NCBI GenBank assembly: GCA_002104945.1
Contig: MCFH01000073.1
Span: 62,001-126,000 of the forward strand
Length of the DNA: 64,000 bases
Direction of reading: 5' to 3'
DNA from: Piromyces finnis
Lineage: Eukaryota; Neocallimastigomycota; Neocallimastigomycetes; Neocallimastigales; Neocallimastigaceae
The position numbers were made by a program, and so were the translations under genes. The notes beneath the pieces were generated by a model. It did no database searches and had not been told where the DNA came from. It saw only the letters and a program-made list of their open reading frames with translations. Positions 47,016-57,400 of the stretch are shown piece after piece (position 1 is the first letter of the stretch; each line of letters begins with the position of its first letter).

Positions 47016-50000
47016 ATGAACAATACCAATTGTACTGTACCTACCTTACGACGTGGTCTTCGTTTCTTCGGATCTAACTCCAATAAATCATATCTAATTT
47101 TTATCCATGATCTTAGTTCATGGTCAAAACAACGACTAATGGAATTTCTTTTAAAGGACATTCAACCTTTCAATGATATTCTTCAATCCCTCACCAAAAA
47201 ATATTCACAATCACTCGGTATCTATTTCATTCTTAAAGTCAATGGAAAATGTCCGCTTAAAGCCATGTTACTTATACACTCACTTTCTGAAAAACTCCCA
47301 ATCTCTAGTAAAATATCTTGGAAATTCATTGATAAGCTCAAAAACAATAGATCATACAAAAACAAACGATCTATCAAATCTACTACTGGTCCACTCTCTG
47401 ACGATTTCTATTTTAGTCATCTAAGCTCTAATGCTTCCTTTTTCAACTTATGTACTTGTTGGAACATCAATGGTTGGAACCCGGAGAAAAAGGACGGTGT
47501 TTTATACTTCATCTCTGTTTTCAAACCTGTATGTGTCTGTCTTCAAGAAGTAGGTAACAGCCAATTCCTCTGTGGTAATGCAATTTCCTCCCCATGCCTA
47601 CCGAACTATAAACCAGTACACAGACGTGCTAATCCTAAAGTTCCAGGTATGAGAGGACTTTACATTGGTGTTCATAATTCTTGTTCCTTTACTCCTGAAC
47701 CTCTTCTATATAAGTACATCATTTCAGTTACAATATTGTCATTTTGGAACCAGAGATGTACCATTGGTAATATTTACTTCCCGCAAACTAGATGGCCGGA
47801 TGCTAGATTAATTGCCTTTGATGAACTTGATAAGTGGTTAACAACGCATAACAAATTCAACCACCCAGCTATCCTTGTAGGAGACTTTAATATGTCAGCT
47901 ATTAAAATCAAATCTTATATATCACAACACTTCCCGGATTGGACTATGGCTGAGTTAACTGGTAATAATTTTACCTGGGAAAAAGGATCTAAATCTTCAT
48001 GCATTGATCATATTATATACAACAAAGCTATGACAGAACACATAAACAAATCTTCAGTTTGTGAAGTTTTCCACGATGTTTCTGATCACAAACCGATCCT
48101 TGTGTCTTGTAAAAAAGACTCTTCGGATGGTTTCAAAAAGCCTAAGAAGACCTTTAAGTGGTCAAGTCATATCTGTAACACAAAGTGTTCTGACATTCTT
48201 ACTAGTAATCGCTTTGCTGTTCTAGCTTCCGAGCTTGAAGCTAATTGTGATAGCCTTTCGGCTGACGATATGGTTTCAAGATTTTTAGATACTTCCAAAA
48301 CTATAGGTAAAGAAATAAAAGCCATTGTGCCTGCAGATTTAAAAGGTCCAGCATTCCATTGCCCTCAATACATCAAAAACTTATCACATGAAAAACACCT
48401 GGCTTACAAAAATATTAAGCCCCTTTCAGATTGCGCTGACATGGAAAATTATCTTAACCAGTTCTCCATATACCAAAATCTATGTAATACCATCAAAAAG
48501 GTTAAGAGCAAATTCAGATCCAATCTCTATAAAGCTAATATTGTTTCTATCGGTAAACATTTTATTGATAAAAGCTTTAGACAAGGTTGGAAAGGCCTTA
48601 AAAAACTTGCCAAACCATGTTATTCGTCCTCCCATGTTTCAACTATTAAGGACAAGAATGGCAAGGATTTATTTACTCCTCAAGAACAATTAAAACGTTG
48701 GGCTGAACATTATGAAAATCTTGCATCTGATGTTACAAATCACAGCTTAAATCGTGGTTACTGGGAAAGAGCCTTCCAATTCAACCATATCAATCAAATA
48801 GCATGGGATATAAATGGTCCCATTTCTATTGAGGAAATTAGAAATGTTGTTCTGTCAATGAAGAATAACAAGGCTCCAGGTCCCGATGGTATCCCAATTG
48901 AATTTTTCAAAGCTTTCTTTTGTAACGAAGAACTGGAGAAAGAACATAAGTCTGCTGGAAATTGTCTTAAATTAATTTTTAATAAAATCTGGAATGGTTC
49001 CTTTCCTTTGAAATGGAACTCTGCTTCCATTGTTTCTATTCCAAAGAAAGGCGATCTCTCAGACTGTAATAATTATCGTGGTATTTCTCTCATCAATGTA
49101 GGTCTTAAAATTATTTCAAAAATTGTAACTAATAGAATTTCAAAGTATGCTCTTTCTCATAATTTTATAAGACCTGAGCAATTTGGTTTTCGCAATAAAG
49201 AAGAATGTATTAGCTTATTTATTTCCATTAGAGAAATCTGTCAAAGAAGGAAATTTAAAGGAAAAGCCACTTATGTCGCCTTTCTAGACCTTAAAAAAGC
49301 ATACGACTCAGTTCCTATTTTTAATATCCTTACAAAGTTATATAAATTAGGTATACGTGGTAAATGTTTTGATTTTCTCAATAATCTCTACTCTACCTCT
49401 AAAGCTCGTGCACGTTTCTTGGATATGCTTTCCAATGAATTCCCTATAAACCGTGGTGTAAGACAAGGATGTCCTCTTTCTCCTATACTGTTTAACCTCT
49501 TTATCAATGATATTTTAAATAAATGTGAAAGGCTTGGAGTTAGCTTAGGTAATAAACGTTGTTGTGGTGGCCTTTTCGCTGATGACATTGTTTTGATTGC
49601 TCCTAGTAAGAAGAACCTTCAAAAGATGCTCAATCTAGTCCTTGATTGGGCTAATTTAAATGAAATGTCTTTTGGAATAAATAAATGTGCAACTATTGTT
49701 GTTAAACCTATCAACTTTAATAGATCCCCTAGTTATGTCGACCCAACATTTTACATCGGTATGTACTCGATTCCAAAGGTTTCTTGCTATACTTATCTTG
49801 GAATCCCATTCGACGAAGATCTTTCTTTGACTCCTATTCTGTCTAATATGTACAAAAAAGTTCAGAATTCTTTATTCTCTTTTAAGAACTTCCTCACCAA
49901 CAATTGTGTTCCTATTGGCTTAAAAAACATAGTAATTCATTCTTATATTTTAAGCAAAGTCTCTTATTATGCTCCTTTGCTTGGTTCCAACAAAAATAGA

Positions 50001-50426
50001 ACTAGAAGAGTCCAATCTCTTATCAATACTGCTGTTTTATGGAGTGTCAATAGCTTTCACAATAAAAGTTTTAATAACAAAGATTTTGTTTTTGAACGAA
50101 ATTCATTTATTAGTCTGTATGCTCTTACAAGAGATATGAAGATTCCTACCCTTTCAGGTATTTGTGCTGCGCAACAAGTGAAATGCTTTGTTAAATGGAG
50201 AAAATTAAATTGTATAATTAAAGATCTCGTCCGATCTATTCCTCCCATGTCTCATTACTCTTGGGCCAAAGAATCTTGTTCACTACATAAGAAGCTTATG
50301 AAAATAAATATTAAAAGCACTAAAGATATTAGAGAATATTATTGGAATAATACCATCAAAAATTTTAGAATATTCAATAAAATCTTTTTTTTTTTTATAA
50401 TATTTATAATTCTGGTGAGGATTTGA
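47016..50426 (+). CDS. LINE ORF: apurinic-type endonuclease + reverse transcriptase
   Basis: 1136 residues in one uninterrupted frame. Residues 1 to about 140 are a basic region of unknown nature with a possible RRM-like strand/helix order. The AP-type endonuclease covers about 145-370 with its catalytic set visible: Asn in CTCWNINGW, Glu in CLQEVG, Asp and Asn in LVGDFNM, Asp in CIDHII, and Asp-His in VSDHKPI. The reverse transcriptase covers about 600-890: NNKAPGPDGIP, SIPKKGDLSDCNNYRGISL, AFLDLKKAYDSV (motif A Asp), INRGVRQGCPLSPILFN (motif B) and the FADD catalytic box (motif C). A roughly 220-residue C-terminal region follows. I see no RNase H motif and no CCHC knuckle. This fits an L1-like clade, but clade assignment is tentative. 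The last codons run through a T14 tract (about 50384-50397), so the C-terminal tail may have slipped. All catalytic residues looked for are present. Confidence 0.92.
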   Translation: MNNTNCTVPTLRRGLRFFGSNSNKSYLIFIHDLSSWSKQRLMEFLLKDIQPFNDILQSLTKKYSQSLGIYFILKVNGKCPLKAMLLIHSLSEKLPISSKISWKFIDKLKNNRSYKNKRSIKSTTGPLSDDFYFSHLSSNASFFNLCTCWNINGWNPEKKDGVLYFISVFKPVCVCLQEVGNSQFLCGNAISSPCLPNYKPVHRRANPKVPGMRGLYIGVHNSCSFTPEPLLYKYIISVTILSFWNQRCTIGNIYFPQTRWPDARLIAFDELDKWLTTHNKFNHPAILVGDFNMSAIKIKSYISQHFPDWTMAELTGNNFTWEKGSKSSCIDHIIYNKAMTEHINKSSVCEVFHDVSDHKPILVSCKKDSSDGFKKPKKTFKWSSHICNTKCSDILTSNRFAVLASELEANCDSLSADDMVSRFLDTSKTIGKEIKAIVPADLKGPAFHCPQYIKNLSHEKHLAYKNIKPLSDCADMENYLNQFSIYQNLCNTIKKVKSKFRSNLYKANIVSIGKHFIDKSFRQGWKGLKKLAKPCYSSSHVSTIKDKNGKDLFTPQEQLKRWAEHYENLASDVTNHSLNRGYWERAFQFNHINQIAWDINGPISIEEIRNVVLSMKNNKAPGPDGIPIEFFKAFFCNEELEKEHKSAGNCLKLIFNKIWNGSFPLKWNSASIVSIPKKGDLSDCNNYRGISLINVGLKIISKIVTNRISKYALSHNFIRPEQFGFRNKEECISLFISIREICQRRKFKGKATYVAFLDLKKAYDSVPIFNILTKLYKLGIRGKCFDFLNNLYSTSKARARFLDMLSNEFPINRGVRQGCPLSPILFNLFINDILNKCERLGVSLGNKRCCGGLFADDIVLIAPSKKNLQKMLNLVLDWANLNEMSFGINKCATIVVKPINFNRSPSYVDPTFYIGMYSIPKVSCYTYLGIPFDEDLSLTPILSNMYKKVQNSLFSFKNFLTNNCVPIGLKNIVIHSYILSKVSYYAPLLGSNKNRTRRVQSLINTAVLWSVNSFHNKSFNNKDFVFERNSFISLYALTRDMKIPTLSGICAAQQVKCFVKWRKLNCIIKDLVRSIPPMSHYSWAKESCSLHKKLMKINIKSTKDIREYYWNNTIKNFRIFNKIFFFFIIFIILVRI

Positions 50427-50923
50427 ATATGAAATGAAATAATAAAGAATTTAATCTAACAAATTTAATGAATTACTTTTCAAATCAAATGAGTAATAAT
50501 GGAATAACATCATCATAATACTAAACCGAGTCACAATAATAACTCTAATAATAAATAAATAAACAAAAAATAATAATAAAAAAAAAATAAAGAAAAAAAT
50601 AGTTTGGGGTATAATGATAATAAACAAGAATAAATAATAAACGGCCTTTTATATATATAATTTCGAGATTAATAAATGTATTGAATTAAAAAAGATTAAG
50701 AATTTTCATATATACAATATTTATTGTTTTTTGAAAATATTGTTTTCATTTTTAAAATATATATATTTAGAAAAAAAATGAAAAAATAAAAAAAGATATA
50801 AATAGATGAAAATATTTCTAAAAAAAATAAAATCAACAATAAAAAATAAAATAAAATAATAGAATAAATAAACAAATAAATAAAAACTTTATTATAGAAA
50901 TTAAAAAAAAAAAAAGAAAAAAA
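50427..50923. other. LINE 3' UTR/tail and upstream region of the first cysteine-rich gene
   Basis: The LINE 3' UTR runs to an A-rich tail ending at about 50600. The rest is A/T-rich upstream sequence of the gene at 50924, ending in an A-rich leader just before its ATG. The LINE therefore sits within about 330 bp of this gene's start. Confidence 0.5.
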
Positions 50924-51250
50924 ATGCAATTCAAGAATACTTTTGTTACTTTAGTTGTTTTACTTTGTGCCGCTTTTGCTTCAGTAAATGCTACTGTTTG
51001 CAGAACTCAAAAGGGTGTTGCTTGGTGTGAAGGTACTCGCTGTTGGAAGAGAGATACTTCTACTTTTACTCGTACCTATTGTAGTTCTGCTTCTGTTGAT
51101 GGAACTTACCAATTTAATGGTTCCAATTGTCGTAGATGTCCAAGCACTAGTTGTGCAATTGTTACCAAACTTTTCCACGGTTCTTTACCAGCTTACCACA
51201 GTGCCAATGGTTACGTTTTAACTAGCAAGGGATGGTGCTACTATGGTTAA
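50924..51250 (+). CDS. Small secreted cysteine-rich protein, copy A
   Basis: 108 residues, no intron. Residues 1-23 (MQFKNTFVTLVVLLCAAFA then SVNA) form a clear signal peptide: a basic residue near the start, a hydrophobic core, and small residues at the likely cleavage site. The mature part has eight cysteines at 26, 35, 40, 53, 69, 72, 77 and 105, spaced C-x8-C-x4-C-x12-C-x15-C-x2-C-x4-C-x27-C, with three residues after the last. Conserved short blocks are AWCEG, RCWK, FNG before C69, CRRCPS, and SANGY followed by GWC. Eight cysteines would allow four disulphides. The codons are richer in G+C than the flanks. A paralogue with the same spacing lies 1.5 kb away on the opposite strand. I do not recognise the family. 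It could be an antimicrobial peptide, a wall-associated protein or an enzyme inhibitor; nothing in the sequence decides. Confidence 0.85.
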   Translation: MQFKNTFVTLVVLLCAAFASVNATVCRTQKGVAWCEGTRCWKRDTSTFTRTYCSSASVDGTYQFNGSNCRRCPSTSCAIVTKLFHGSLPAYHSANGYVLTSKGWCYYG

Positions 51251-52786
51251 ATTGAATGATTATTTGTTTTTTTTTTAAAAAAATACTTTATAATAATCAT
51301 TTGTAATTGCATTTTAAAGTAAAATAATGTAATATTCTACTTTAAAAAATATTATAAATATCAAATTTATTCATTTAATTATATAATCATATTTTATATT
51401 TAAACCTGTTCTATTAAATGATATATATATAATATTATATTTTCATATAATATTATATTGTTATATATTATATGTTATATTGTTATATAATAATTATCAT
51501 TTATTCATTTAATTATTCATTATAAAAAAAATAATGTATAGAATATATTTTATATAAAAAACAAAAAATAAAATGTAATACTAAATGGTTACTATTAACA
51601 ATTAAAATGTTAATAACCATATAAAATATAAAAATAAAAAAAAATTATAAATAAAAAATTAATATATATAAAAATAATAATTAATTAATTCTTTTAAAAA
51701 AAAAGAAAAATATTTTCATTTTTAATTTGAATGTTTATTTTTTATATTATTGTTGTTGTATTAGAAACACAAAATTTAAGCATGATAATTGAAACACCAA
51801 ATATTGCATATGAACCTATATTTATAATAATTATAATGGTATAATCATCCCGACTAGATTGAATATTAATCCAAGTATAAAGTATAAATTATATAAATTG
51901 TAAGTATGTTTTATAAAGTGTATTTAAATGTATTTGTATATGTTGTATATATTTATGTATTTGCTTAAATATGAAGAGGAGGATTTTAATTAAAAAAAGC
52001 AAGTCAACCAAAAACTATTATAAAATAAAAAAAAGATAAAAAGTTTTTTTTTTTGTTAAAAAGTAGTTATCCTTTTTAATTTTCAATATTCAATATAATA
52101 CTGCTATTTAATCATAATAATAACACTGTAAATAGCACACTTATACCATTAATAGAAAAAATAATGATGCTACTGTCAAATACTAATATTATTAATAACA
52201 ATAACGATAATAACAAAATTAATAATACAACTGATTTAATACCATTGCAAATCCTTCTGTCGTATTTTCCATTTTCTATTTTTTACTATAAAATAAGATT
52301 TATTAAAAAAAAAGATAAAATTTCCAAAAATGACCAAATTTAATTGGTTATTCCTAATGGATGAATAATCATAACTACATGAAAAATAAATGAATTGGAA
52401 ACAAATTTTTATATTAAATTAAGGCTATTCAAATTTTATTGATTATTAAAAATGTTACAGGAACTAGCTGATTATTATTTTAAAAAAAAAAAAAAAAAAA
52501 AAAGAACAATTAATAAGAAATTATACTTTTATCAATAAGCCTTTATAAAGATTTAGTTTTATATATTTATATTTATTATATTTTATTTATAATACTTTAA
52601 TTATGTTTTATTTATAAAGATTATTTCTTTTATTTTTTTTATAATAATCTATTAGTATTACATGAATAGTTTAATTATTTATAAATTTCTAATTATTTTT
52701 TAACCTTTTTTTTTATTATATGATACTATTATATAGGATTACGATGGAATTTATTTTAATTGATAATGTTTATTAACATTTTAAAC
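51251..52786. other. Spacer between the two convergent cysteine-rich genes
   Basis: 1.5 kb containing both 3' ends. Only A/T-rich sequence is seen, including ATATT repeats at about 51420-51490 and poly-A at about 52483-52503. I find no third copy of the gene or its fragments. Confidence 0.6.
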
Positions 52787-53113
52787 TTAATTAAGGAAGC
52801 ACCATCCTCTTTGAGTTAAAAGGTAACCATTAGCACTACTGTAAACTTGTAATTTACTATGGAGATTATTTGCAGTAAGACCGCATCTAGAACTTGGACA
52901 TCTACGGCAGGTAGCACCATTGAAATTGAAAACACCATTAACTACAGGTGCACGACAAACATTATTTTTGAATATTGTGTTATTAGTTTTCCAGCATCTA
53001 ACACCTTCACACCAAGCATCACCAAATGCAGTTCTACAAGCAGAAGCGTTAACTGAAGCAAAGACAACACAAATTAAAATAAATAAAGTGACAAAAGTGT
53101 TTTTGAATTGCAT
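52787..53113 (-). CDS. Small secreted cysteine-rich protein, copy B
   Basis: 108 residues, no intron. The frame could start eight codons upstream at 53137, but the paralogue's start and the signal peptide place the Met at 53113. The signal peptide matches copy A in its first ten residues (MQFKNTFVTL) and ends SVNA. All eight mature cysteines are at the same positions as in copy A (26, 35, 40, 53, 69, 72, 77, 105) with no insertion or deletion between them, while most residues between cysteines differ. Shared blocks are AWCEG, RCWK, FNFNG, CRRCPS and SSANGY with RGWC. The two genes face each other tail to tail, which suggests an inverted duplication followed by divergence that kept the fold. 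No known family is recognised and function is unknown. Confidence 0.85.
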   Translation of the reverse strand: MQFKNTFVTLFILICVVFASVNASACRTAFGDAWCEGVRCWKTNNTIFKNNVCRAPVVNGVFNFNGATCRRCPSSRCGLTANNLHSKLQVYSSANGYLLTQRGWCFLN

Positions 53114-54448
53114 TTTTTCTTGTTTCTTTATTAACAAAAAGATTTCTATTTATTCTATTAATTTTTTTTTATTTTATTGATTTATTTTTTTTTTCTGAAA
53201 CAGAAAACTTTTTCTATTTATATACTTTTGAAATTTTATTCAAACCATGATAATAGAATACTTTTTTTTTCTTTTTAGAACTCTGTATTACCTTTTTTCT
53301 ATTTTCTATAAGTTTTTATTAAAAATAATATTTGTTTTTATGAATGTTTGATATTGTACATTTATTAAAATTTGCACTTTTTACTATATTATCAAAATAA
53401 TAGTAATAATAAATTATATTTATTTTAGTTTTTATTTTCAATTAGTCTAATTATTATGTATTGTTATCATTATTATTTACTATTTATTATAGTTATTATT
53501 TATTATTATTACACTTTTTAATATTATTACTCTAATTATTATTATTATTATTATTATTAATTATATATTTTATTATTATTATTATTATTATTTACTATTT
53601 ATTATAGTTATTATCTATTATTATTATATTAGTATATTAGCTATTAATACTTTTTATTATTACACTTTTTAATATTATCACTATACCAATATTTACGAAT
53701 AATAAATACAAACAGACGACTTTACCATAGAAATGAGTAATTCCATTTTATTAAAATAATTATATTAAATCAGATCCAATAATATTTTATTTTTTAATTT
53801 TATTTTTCTGTAAAAAAGTAATTAAATTAAATTTAATTAAAAAAAAAAAGAATAATCTAATAATCTATTTTTTAAAGATTTTCTTTTATGGGGATGAAAG
53901 ACATTTTTATTTCAAATTTTTGTAAACTTTGCCAGATTAAATGCAAGTCTTTTTTTTTTTTAGTGCATAAGTAAAATGTATTTTTTTAATTATAAAAATA
54001 AAAAAATAAATAAATAAAAAAAAAGAATTAAAACTCATTTTTCTATACTTATTCATTAATACAATGTTTATTAATTTTTTTATTTATATTATGTTTTTTA
54101 TTAGTATAGATTATATATATATATATTCCTTTTTTTAAATATTACATATTACATTTTACATTTTAGTTGTATTAAATTATAAAAATAAAATAAAAATTGA
54201 AAAAAAAAAAAAAAATAATGCTTTAAGAAATTAGGAAAGAAAATAAAGGTATTAATTTAAATATTATATTATATTATATATAAATAAATATATTTTCTAT
54301 AATTCTTTTCCATTATTATTATAATTAATTAATAATCGTTTTTTTTTTTTTTTTTTTTTTTTTTCGTGTATTGTGTGTTAAAGAGAATAAATAGTAATTT
54401 TTTTTTTTTTTTAAATTAAATTATAACCTTTTTTTTTTTTTTTTTCTT
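53114..54448. other. Spacer between cysteine-rich copy B and the SH3 gene
   Basis: 1.3 kb, A/T-rich. It holds the promoter of copy B on its left and the 3' UTR of the SH3 gene on its right. ATT runs occur at about 53535-53592, and poly-T runs at about 54340-54364, 54400-54412 and 54429-54445. No gene is seen. Confidence 0.6.
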
Positions 54449-57400
54449 TTAAAAAATAGTTATAATTTTCAAGTAGGATTTTGGTACCCAACCATACTTT
54501 ATTTCTTGATTATCCATCATATTTTCAATATAACCATAGACCCATTCTCCTTGTTCTCTTCTGACGTTAATAACATCAGCACGTTGGAAACTTAATTCAC
54601 GACCATCTCTGGCATTATATGGATAAAGTGCAACATACTTTTTTAATGAACTATTATTATTAAAAGTAGCATTGGCTTTCTTGGAATCTGAGGATTGAGA
54701 TGGTTGCTTTTCTTGTTGTTGTTGCTGTTGCTGTTGTTCCCTTGTTTCTTGAATTAAACTAGCGGCATTTAAATTATTAAATCTTTCAACAAAGTTATTG
54801 TCCTTTTGTGGTACTGGTGATGGAATAATGGCAACAACATTGGAAGTATTAGCAGCTAAAGTATCAATTTCAAGATCTGGCTTTTTACCTTTTCCTTTGT
54901 ATTTTGGAGCAGCAAGGATCACTGAATCCTTTTCTTCATAAACACTGGATGGATTAATACTTCTGAAACTAAGTGAACTTTCATTATTCAACATTTCCAT
55001 ACGACTTGAATCTTCATCTGGATCAATGATAGAACCCATGGCACTTTCAATGTCTACACTATTTTGACATATTTCAAAGGTCATATAGGCTTCATTCTTA
55101 CTAATACGGAATTCACGATATTCATTTGGTAATTTATCCTTGTAATCTGCTAAATATTTATTATTGGTAAGTCCTATAAATGGATTACTGATAACAATGA
55201 TATCTTTATTGTCATCCTTTTCATTAAGATCAAATGGTGTTGGTTCTTCATGATTCATTAAAATGTTACATAATTTAATGTTTGGGAAAACTGGGGTATT
55301 TGGAGCATTTGGGGTGGATGGACGTCTTGGAACTGGACGTTCTGGTTTTTCTGGGAATTTATCAATGGTTGGAGTTTCGTCAATTTCATTCTCTTCATTA
55401 ATATCAGTGTCATTTTCAAAGGCTGGATTAAGGATTGGTGTGGAGGTTAAGTTAGATCCATTGGTGCCTACTGTACCAACAGAACGAACAGACGTTTGTT
55501 TTTTAATACTGGCAGCTCGAATAAGACTGTCTTTTCTTGGAAGACTAGCTGAAGTAATAGTGGTTTTTACTGAACCAGAAGAGGTAATGGTTGTTTTAGC
55601 AGAACGATCATCACTAATAATAGATGTGTTTTCTTTACGAGTTGTTAAGGAGGCAGATGAATTTCTTCTTTTTAAACCTTCTTCAATTTTAATAGAATTA
55701 CTCTTTTGCATCATGGATTCCATTTCATCTGGCTTTTCAAAAGGATCCTTTTGTGGTTCACTTTGAACACTAAACTTACGTGATAATGATTTTAATGATT
55801 CCTTGGAAGATCTACGGATTAATTCACCACTACCTTTAATAAAATCAGAAGATAATTTTCTTGCTAAATCAAAAACATCCTTGGTTTTGGTTAATTCTTC
55901 CTTTTGTTCTTCAATATTTTCTTTAATGGCTTCTTCATCCATGGTGGTTTCCTCGGTGATAACACTTACTTCATCTATTTTTTCAATATTTTTATTGGCG
56001 TCGGATGTGCCTTCTTTTTCAGTATTATTAATAGCGGTAGATTCACTACTACTAAACATACTATTTAATTTTTGAGAAAATTTAGATGAAATATTGGATA
56101 TGACACTTTTAACAGAATCTTTACGATCCATCTTTTTTGGAATTTCTAATTCTAATTCAACATTGGTATCAATAATTTCACTTTCTATATCAGAAAGTTC
56201 TATTTCTTCTGTTTGTTCATTTTGAGCGGTGGCACTTTCATCATTATAATTAAATGGATCTTCTGGATTATTGGCAGTTGTTGCGGTTGTAGTATAATCA
56301 TTTATTTTATTTTCATCTTCTTTTTCACCTTCCTTTCCTCCTTCTTCTTGTTGTTGTTGTTGTTCATTTTCCATAAGATGTTTTTCAAGCTTTTCTGGAG
56401 CTCTACGGTAAGAAATGAATCTTAAGATATCTAAATCTTCTTCACTATTGTAATTTAATTCATCATCACTCTTTTCCTTATTTTTATCTTCTATTTCTTT
56501 CATTTTATTCATCATATAGGTCGTTGGAGTTGGGCATGGACTAGCTAAATCTTTTTCAAAGTAGCCACTGTTTTTAACCTTGAGTTTTAAGATAGTCTTA
56601 TTAAATCTTGGAATTTCGGCAAGTTTAACATCATCTTCGGAATCTTCGGATTCATCTCCATCTTCATGATCATTTTCATCATCGTAGACAATTTCATTTT
56701 CATCAATTTCATTATCTTCAACCTTTTCAATTGGTGTTAATAATTCTTCTTCTTCTTCTTCTTTCTTTTCTTGTTGTTGATCCTTTTTACTTTCTTCATG
56801 ACGACGTGGATTATAATGTAAAGATTCACCACGAACTGGATTTTCTGGTTCAAAAGATGTAGCTCCATTGAGTCTAGTATTATCAGCAAGAGTAGGAGAA
56901 ATTGGAGTTGGTGGTAATTCATCTTCTAAAACATCTCGAGTAATAATATTCTTTAAACCATTTAATCTTTTAATATCATTTTTGTTGGGTGGAACAACTA
57001 AAGAATCCATTGGAGTAGGGGTTTGAATGGTTGGTGTTTGAAGAGTACTTTCCTCAGTCATTCCACTAACATTACTAGCTGAGGTGTTAAATCTCGAGAA
57101 AATTAAACGAGTTGGATCATTAATCATCATGGAAGATTCTTCATTTTCAGTAGCATAAGTAGCATTAATAATATCATCGTAGTAACTTTCTTCATTTGAT
57201 TTTGCTGACACAGCACTATTCGGAATAAGATATTCTTTGTTATTATCATCCCAATTGACACCCTTCTTTTTTTGAGTGGTATCTTCTGGTGATGGACTTG
57301 TAATTTTAAGAGTTGGTCTATCTGTAGTGATAGGGGAAGCGGTAATTGGAGGAGCTGCTAATGGAGTTTTTCTATCATAAATTGGTAAACTATTCTTTCT

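Larger units (their letters stand above)
45486..50600 (+). mobile_element. Non-LTR retrotransposon (LINE) with tandem 5' monomers and A-rich tail
   Basis: The element begins with two 124-bp tandem monomers, continues through about 1.3 kb of leader, carries one 1136-codon endonuclease/reverse transcriptase ORF (47016-50426), and ends in an A-rich region (about 50560-50600) after a short 3' UTR. It is richer in G+C than its surroundings and has no introns. There are no LTRs. I could not identify a target-site duplication by eye in this A/T-rich flank, so both ends are approximate. The long open ORF suggests a young and possibly still mobile copy. It lies between RPN12 and the cysteine-rich gene pair and interrupts neither. 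Confidence 0.88.
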
